Positions 58,100 through 64,000 of a stretch of DNA of 64,000 bases are shown here, piece by piece. The stretch is from assembly GCA_963921425.1 (NCBI GenBank), contig OY992840.1:1676501-1740500 (forward strand), given 5' to 3'. Under the pieces are notes generated by a model, which was not told the origin of the DNA, searched no databases, and was given only the letters and a program-made list of their open reading frames with translations. Numbering within the stretch: position 1 is the stretch's first letter; every line of letters starts with the position of its first letter. The position numbers were made by a program, and so were the translations under genes. Origin of the DNA: Dryas octopetala (taxonomy: Eukaryota > Streptophyta > Magnoliopsida > Rosales > Rosaceae).

Positions 58100-59960
58100 C
58101 AATGTGGAAAATTTAAGTAATACACATTATTTTTTATTGCCAAATCATATTATTATCTGTCAAATAATATTTAGTTAAACACCTATGTACCCCTTAAATT
58201 ACTAAAACATGTAACCATTCACACCTCCAACCTAGCAGCCCCACCACTCCCATGGGCATCTCACCTGTAGTTCACCATCGGCAACATCCACTGTCGGCGC
58301 TAGTGAGCCCAATTGGCTCTTTGGGCTTCAATTTCTATAGAATTTAGGGACCTTTCTTTCCATTCTATAATGTTAGATTGAAAAGCTGCTATGCACTGAT
58401 GTTGTGTTTGTGTTTGCATATGTTAATTACGATGTGTTTTAGCTTTATTATACTAGATAGATTTTGATCTCAACTTGTAAAAGTTGAATTGATGTAGTGG
58501 ACTTCTAGTCCACGGATTGTATATATTTTCTTAGAAATATTATTTGGTTTCTGTTCCAAAAAAATTGAAGGCATAAATTCAATTTAGACACATAACTATA
58601 TAAGTTATTTCAACGGGGTCCATGAACTTTAAAATATTTCAAATATACACCCGATCTATTATCTAAATTGAAAAATGAATTTCTGTCCATTGATTCGTTG
58701 AGAGATTAGTTAAATGACAGCTTAGCTTTTGCTGACCGGGATTACTTGGCAACGTGGCGCTATCTCAGCAAATATTTCCCGCCAAATGAGCGACACGGGC
58801 CCACAATTTAATAATAATAGAGAGAGAGAGAGAGAGAGAGTTTGTAGGCCCGTGTCAGGGGTTAGGTGGACCCGTGTCGCTCATTTCCCGTCAAATGAGC
58901 GACACAGGTCCACCTAACCCCTAACACGGGTCCACAAACTCATCATCTCTTTCTCGCTCGTTGAACACAAGTGAGGGATTTATATTTGAATTTGGGGGAA
59001 AACGTGATGTTTTTTGGAGACTAAATGGCCAAGAGAGCGTTCGACGAGCAGGAAAGAGGTGATGGGTGTGTGGGCCCGTGTCAAGTGGACATTTGTTGCT
59101 CATTTGGCGGGAAATGTATGCTGAGTTGGTGCCACGTCGTCAATTAATCCCCGTTAGCAAAAGCCAAGCTGACATTTAACTGATCTCTCAATAAATTGAT
59201 GAATGTAATTTCATTTTTCAATTTACATAATAAATCAGGTGTATATTTGAAATATTTGAAAGTTCGTAGACCCCGTTGAAATAACATATATAGTTATGTG
59301 TCTAAATTGAATTTATGCCAAAATTGAACATAACAACTACAAATATCAACTAGTAGGTTCACGTGGCAAAGATCGACTGTCCTTTATGGTGGAGGTTTTC
59401 CGATGATTGGGCTCACTGGCACCGCTTCACCCCCGGTGTTGGACTACCGATGAAGATGCCTATAGGAGTGGTGGGGCTGCTGGGTTGACGGTGGGAATGC
59501 CAATTGGATGATGAGTTGTTTGTGCAGCCAGCATAAAAATGAAATAGTGCAATGTGTAGCAAATTGCTCATATGTTATGAAGAGATTGATGAACATGGGT
59601 GCGATCATACCATACCAGCATCAATAGATTGGATCACATTCACATCAAAAAGGGTTGACTAAAATTTCAGTAAAGGCACCATCATTCATGCATGTAAAGT
59701 AGTAGAAAGTATGGTAGTGGATCCCAAAATGAGCTTTGGATCGACTTGTACACTGTCTTTTTCTGGTTTGGATCAACATCAGTGCACAACGACAATTGAA
59801 TGATGAGGTTGGATTGATAAGTGAGGAAGATGAAGATTTGTTTTTATTTGGTGTTAAGGATAAAGAAAATTAAATAAGGGTAAAATAGGTTATACAATAT
59901 TTGATGTGCCAAGTATTTTAATTTACATGGTAATCCATGTCATTGAGGCACTATTGAGGC
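58100..59960. mobile_element. Foldback element with nested inverted repeats (borders approximate)
   Basis: Inner arms of 222 bp (58570-58791 and 59098-59319) are reverse complements with moderate divergence; outer arms (58216-58313 and 59405-59499) also pair. An (AG)n tract and a strong hairpin sit in the middle. No transposase. Outer borders are unclear, so superfamily is not assigned; arms this long suggest a Mutator-like or foldback type. Confidence 0.72.
58840..58939. repeat. Hairpin, 47-bp stem with 6-base loop
   Basis: Arms 58840-58886 and 58893-58939 pair with four mismatches around loop CCCGTC. The stem contains GGACCCGTGTCGCTCATTT. Confidence 0.9.
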
Positions 59961-60399
59961 ACCCTAGCACTTCCCTTCTAGGGAATTCTATAACATTCTA
60001 GAGAATTCTAGGACATGGGCTTTGGGCTTTCAAAACTTGAAATGGGCTTCAAAACTTAGTGGAAATGTGCAGCCCAAAAGAGAGAGACATGCGGTATAGT
60101 TAGAGTCCTTTAGCTAAAATTCTTGTTTTTGTTCTAGAGTGTTCCATTTAATCCTAGTCACACATTTCCATTAAATCTTAGCCACTCATTCACTCACCTC
60201 CCTCCTATAAATACCCCACTATTTCCCATCATTTTTCATTCACTCAAAGCTTAGTTCTAGAGCTTCTCTCTCTATAATTGTTCTTTCTCTCTCTAAGGAT
60301 CAACTAGAAATTTTTCTAACCTTCTAGAGTCGAAATTCTACTGAAATTAGTACTTCCATTTTGAAGGCTTTGGTAACCCCTTTCAACCGTTGTTAAAAC
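59961..60399 (+). promoter_or_regulatory. LTR-like promoter region
   Basis: TATAAATAC at 60206-60214, followed by CTCTCTC-rich leader sequence (TCTAGAGCTTCTCTCTC), as in an LTR or gene promoter. No coding region follows; LTR borders not found. Interrupted by the hAT-like element at 60400. Confidence 0.4.
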
Positions 60400-60750
60400 T
60401 AAGGGTAGGCATTAAGACCGAAAATACTGAAACCGTCTCATTCCGTGTCGTTCCGTCCCGTCCCAATCCCATCTCGTCTCGTTCCTAAATGGGATGGGAA
60501 CGATTCTAATGTTTGAAAATTATCTCGTCTCATACCGTCCCGAATTATATTTTATTTATTATTTTGAATTTTAAAACTTTCTTTCTCTCTCTCCAACCTT
60601 TAATTCATTATTTTAAAATTTAAAACTTTCTTTCTCCCTCTCCAACCCGTGACACCCCCTCAGGCCCTCACTTTCTTTCTGTTTTCTTTTTTTCCTTCTC
60701 ACTTCCTTCTCACTTAATCTTTCTTTCTCCCCGACACCCTGATCCCTCTA

Positions 60751-60801
<51 letters not shown>

Positions 60802-61104
60802 CTCTCGTGACTAGCACCAAGCCAGCCACCCAGCCACCTCAAGCCCTCACGCGACCCATCCCAACCACCCACCTCGCCATCCGGCCACTTTCCCGACCGA
60901 CCACCAGCTGTAGCAAATCGAGACCAGAAAACCCAGCCCACTGCCGGTTTGCAAATGGTATTGAAGCCGGTACCGACCCATCCCAAACCATATGGTATGG
61001 GTTTGACACGGTACCATTTTTGAAAATGGTCATCCCATCTCGATCAAACATTCCAGTCTAGGGAACAGGATGAGGTCAATCCTGACCCATCCTGAGACCC
61101 CTAG
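60400..61104. mobile_element. hAT-like non-autonomous element, target duplication GTTAAAAC
   Basis: Perfect 8-bp duplication (60392-60399 and 61105-61112). Short inverted ends TAAGGGT and, reversed, TAGGGGT, in line with hAT termini. Interior has repeated CGTCCCGTCCC-type words, an (TC)n tract at 60753-60797 and no transposase. Confidence 0.78.
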
Positions 61105-61112
61105 TTAAAACT

Positions 61113-62306
61113 CTGTTGAAATTATATTAGAATTTTACTCTTGTTAATTAGATTCTTTATTCTGTTATTTTGCTAATCTAGTTGTACCGAGGTTCTGCCT
61201 GTGCATCATCTTCTACAGGTAAGCTCGTAACCCAATTAACTTCTTTTACAATTGTTTATTTGGGTTGTGGTTTTAGATGAAATGCTACTTGATTGTTTAA
61301 CTAAAATTGAATTAATAATATATTGAGGCCAAATTTGTGGTAACTCAACATCATGTTGTCTAAGGTCAGTCCATGAGCATACAGGCGTTGGGGACTAGGC
61401 CAGAGCTCTCTCAGTTTCCTCATGCACTGACCTGGACATGTTGTAGGTTAACACTGATCAACCTAGTCCATTTAAATTAAAATGAACCTAAATAGAAACC
61501 AAACAGTTTGACATGACTTTATTCCTCAGGGAGCAAGGTCATGCTAGATCAAGAATTCAAAGAAACCTAGCAGTTACGCTAGTGCCAAACCTCTGAATTT
61601 TACCTAGTCTTAACGGACAAAGTCGATGGTACGTTTTGTACGTTCCTAATAGATTTCATCGGACTTGGAACTCCAGTCTTCCCAATAGGTACGCGAGGAT
61701 AGAGTAGACATGGAGACAGTCAGGGCTTTCACATTGGTAAAAGGTAGGGGGAAAACAAAACGTCCCGGTTAGAGAGTTTTCCTTTATTTTGATAATACAA
61801 TATATTATAAATTGTTTTCAATTATTGAATGGATTTTGTATGGCATACTTGTATGGATTTTAATGTGATTACTACTGCGACCTGAGAAGAAAAGGCCGCA
61901 GTGTGGTGCCCTTGGGTTTCGATCCCTAAACCTAATGAGGACGTGTTTTACGGACGGGCTAGTCGAGTGTACTTCTGGGGAGGCTAGCATATGTGGTATT
62001 CACCAGGAATGGATACTCTCGCTATCATATCGATGGTGATTGAATTCCGATATGGGTAGTTTGTCATTATGTGTTCGGTTGGCAGGTAAGTATTCCAAAC
62101 TTAACACACGTGTCGGATTTTCACAAAAGATCGATGTGTGAAAGCATATAAAGGTTTTACTCACTGATTATTATTGTGGATATTTTGTTGTGTTGCATTG
62201 TTTCACCTTGGTTTTCCTCTCATTCAAATCATATATATATATATATATTATATCTTCATTATCCTATTTCAAACCTAACTTGGGATTCCCCCGAAGGGAA
62301 GCAATG
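61113..62306. other. Unassigned DNA, probably LTR or leader sequence
   Basis: Continuation of the region broken by the hAT-like element. No domain or coding frame. TA-repeat at 62231-62247. Confidence 0.35.
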
Positions 62307-62311
62307 ATCAT

Positions 62312-63928
62312 TGATAAGTCCATAAATATACTCATTTATGTACTCTTTTTACTTAGGTTTTGTAGAAGAATTAGATTTAAAAAGGGCTTATTACTTCACT
62401 TTTCTGATTTTCAGCTTTTCTGCGCTCATAGAAGGTTTTTAAGGGAAAATCAACTTTTCGGAGGAATTTTAGCGCAAGGCCAATTGGAAATGAAAGCTAA
62501 CACCTTGAAGTTCAATCTGTGATTTTTCTAGAATTTATTACCTAGCCAATTGGTACAGTTTTACAAGTAAAGTTAGCCCACGTGCAGACAGGACAGTTTC
62601 GTACATGTTACGTGAATATGAAGAAACGGAAGCCTTCCCGAATTTTCCAAGTTACGTGCCATATATGGTTGGAAAGATAAGACATTTATCTTTCTAAAAT
62701 ATATTTTTACTGATTTTTCTAGAAGGCCGAAGATCCCCAAATCGTGTGACAATTGGGCTGAGCTGTATTTCCCTGTGGAGTTAGGAATTGTGATCTTTAC
62801 TTTCCTATTTGGATTCCTTGTTTACCAAGACTTCTTGGACGACTTTTCAGTCAATTTTAGGGTTTAGGACTTTGATGTAAGTCATATAAAAAGCCAGCCA
62901 AGGCCCCATACAAGGGGAATCACGTCCTAAGGAGAGCAACGGCAAGAGGAGAAAGCTGCCAGCGAGTCCTTTCTTTTCCTTTCTTCTTTTAATTTTCAGT
63001 TCTTATGTATTTATTTTTGAGTTCATCCAAGAACATGAGTAACTAATTTCTTGTTAGTTAGGGCTTAATCTTGAAGCCCTAAACATGATTTCAATTCTAT
63101 AAACAAGTTTGAATGGATTTTTCAGTTTCTACAAGAGTGATGATTTCGGTTTCTCTATATTATGTGAATTCTGATATTTTGATTCTTTGAGTAGCTAACT
63201 TTGAAGCATGTATCGGAATTAAATTGTTGTAGAACATATGTCAATTGCCATATTAAATGTGCTCTTGTTTGCAACGAATAATTGGGTTAAGAACTAGTTA
63301 TGAGAAATCGATTCTTGAATTCCTAATAACAAATGTCATATTTTAGGGTTTTTGTGACACTCATATTCTCTTTGATCTTAATGGATTTTTGATTGTTAAT
63401 TTGAGTAGATGCCATACTGGATTTCAATTAAGAATACACGTATTGATGTAAATGACATACACCTTACATACACTTAAGAGAGAATCATACAACTAGAGTC
63501 AAATGCCATGATCTTGTTGTGAGTGTCGTCATCATATGCTTGCTAGAAATTGATTATCTATTGTTGTTTATGGATTGATTGATTGTTTGGAGGTGGATAG
63601 TGAGTCCTAGCTATTGTTCTTGATTGATTTTAAACCAATTTCTCTAAAACTCTAATTTAAACTCTGTTTTGTTTTCTTTTCCTTGTTTTGTTTTATTTAC
63701 AAAATTAAATCAAAACCCCTTTGGTGTTGGCGTGTGTGTGGAAGTCCTTGTGATTTCAATCTTTATTTTGTTTTCGTGTTTAATTGTGTTCTAGTTTTCT
63801 TTGTGTGACATTGATAAACATCTCTTTAGATTACAATCTCTGTGGGAATGACCCTTGCTTGCTTACTATACTATCATTTGATTTGTGCACTTGCAAGGTT
63901 TTAATATTGTTGTTAAAAATTACCAACA
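62312..63928 (+). mobile_element. Solo LTR, Athila-like, target duplication ATCAT
   Basis: TGATAAGTCCATAAATATAC...ACCAACA with ATCAT on both sides (62307-62311 and 63929-63933). TATAAAAAG at 62885-62893. The 3' part resembles the end of the LARD-like LTR (GTGCACTTGC(A/G)AG near 63885 and 37341). 1617 bp, no internal sequence. Confidence 0.87.
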
Positions 63929-64000
63929 ATCATATGTAATGCTTACCCCCCTACTGTACTATAGTGAGTGCATATTTTCCAGTGAATGATGACTTGGACT

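Overview
The window is a repeat-dense stretch of plant nuclear DNA, most likely from a eudicot. The evidence is a spliced receptor-like cytoplasmic kinase gene with AT-rich introns and plant-type splice sites, plus plant-type Gypsy, SIRE-type and other Copia elements, a Helitron, a LINE and a caulimovirid remnant. The species cannot be read from the sequence. Nothing looks bacterial or organellar. I see one intact protein-coding gene; almost everything else is transposable-element sequence, much of it nested. All family calls come from motifs read by eye, with no database search.

Layout. 1-14162: a minus-strand Helitron (zinc-finger-like N terminus, HUH Rep domain, Pif1-like helicase) is cut at 1169 by a long Gypsy-type LTR. 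One of its introns (3646-8764) holds a nearly full-length short-LTR Copia element (3707-8709). A related 3.15-kb solo LTR with target duplication CATAT lies upstream (11012-14162). 14163-17029: a partly duplicated LTR fragment, then a Mutator-like non-autonomous element with a 9-bp duplication (15801-17029). 17030-20957: the gene, an RLCK-VII/PBL-type kinase on the plus strand with six coding exons, two upstream ATGs and a tRNA-derived SINE in its last intron. 20958-26476: non-coding DNA, a 25-bp poly(A) insertion with a 15-bp duplication, and a terminal-inverted-repeat element (24427-26467) whose left arm carries a second, opposite-facing copy of the Mutator-like element.

26477-34190: a Copia RNase H scrap and a degenerate Tat-type Gypsy gag split by a 3.28-kb solo LTR (duplication GTGGA) that contains a 340-bp unit repeated three times. 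34191-42640: a LINE ORF2 remnant split by a 6.6-kb non-coding LTR element (LARD-like; PBS and polypurine tract visible). 42640-47933: a Gypsy-type N-terminal domain, an endogenous caulimovirid RT/RNase H remnant with stop codons, a 393-bp MITE, a Copia RT fragment and a chimeric LTR.

47934-51668: a higher-order tandem array (A-B-A-B plus a stub; period about 1.84 kb) built of units sharing a roughly 410-430-bp head of degenerate TGGTCCA subrepeats. 51669-57571: a truncated SIRE-type Copia with a 956-codon open frame, its PBS and 5' LTR, then the 3' end of another Copia. 57572-64000: a long foldback element with a 47-bp-stem hairpin, an LTR-like promoter region broken by a hAT-like element (duplication GTTAAAAC), and a 1.6-kb Athila-like solo LTR (duplication ATCAT). 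Working order between genes is only meaningful for the kinase; the rest is layered insertion history, in which at least three solo LTRs keep perfect 5-bp duplications.
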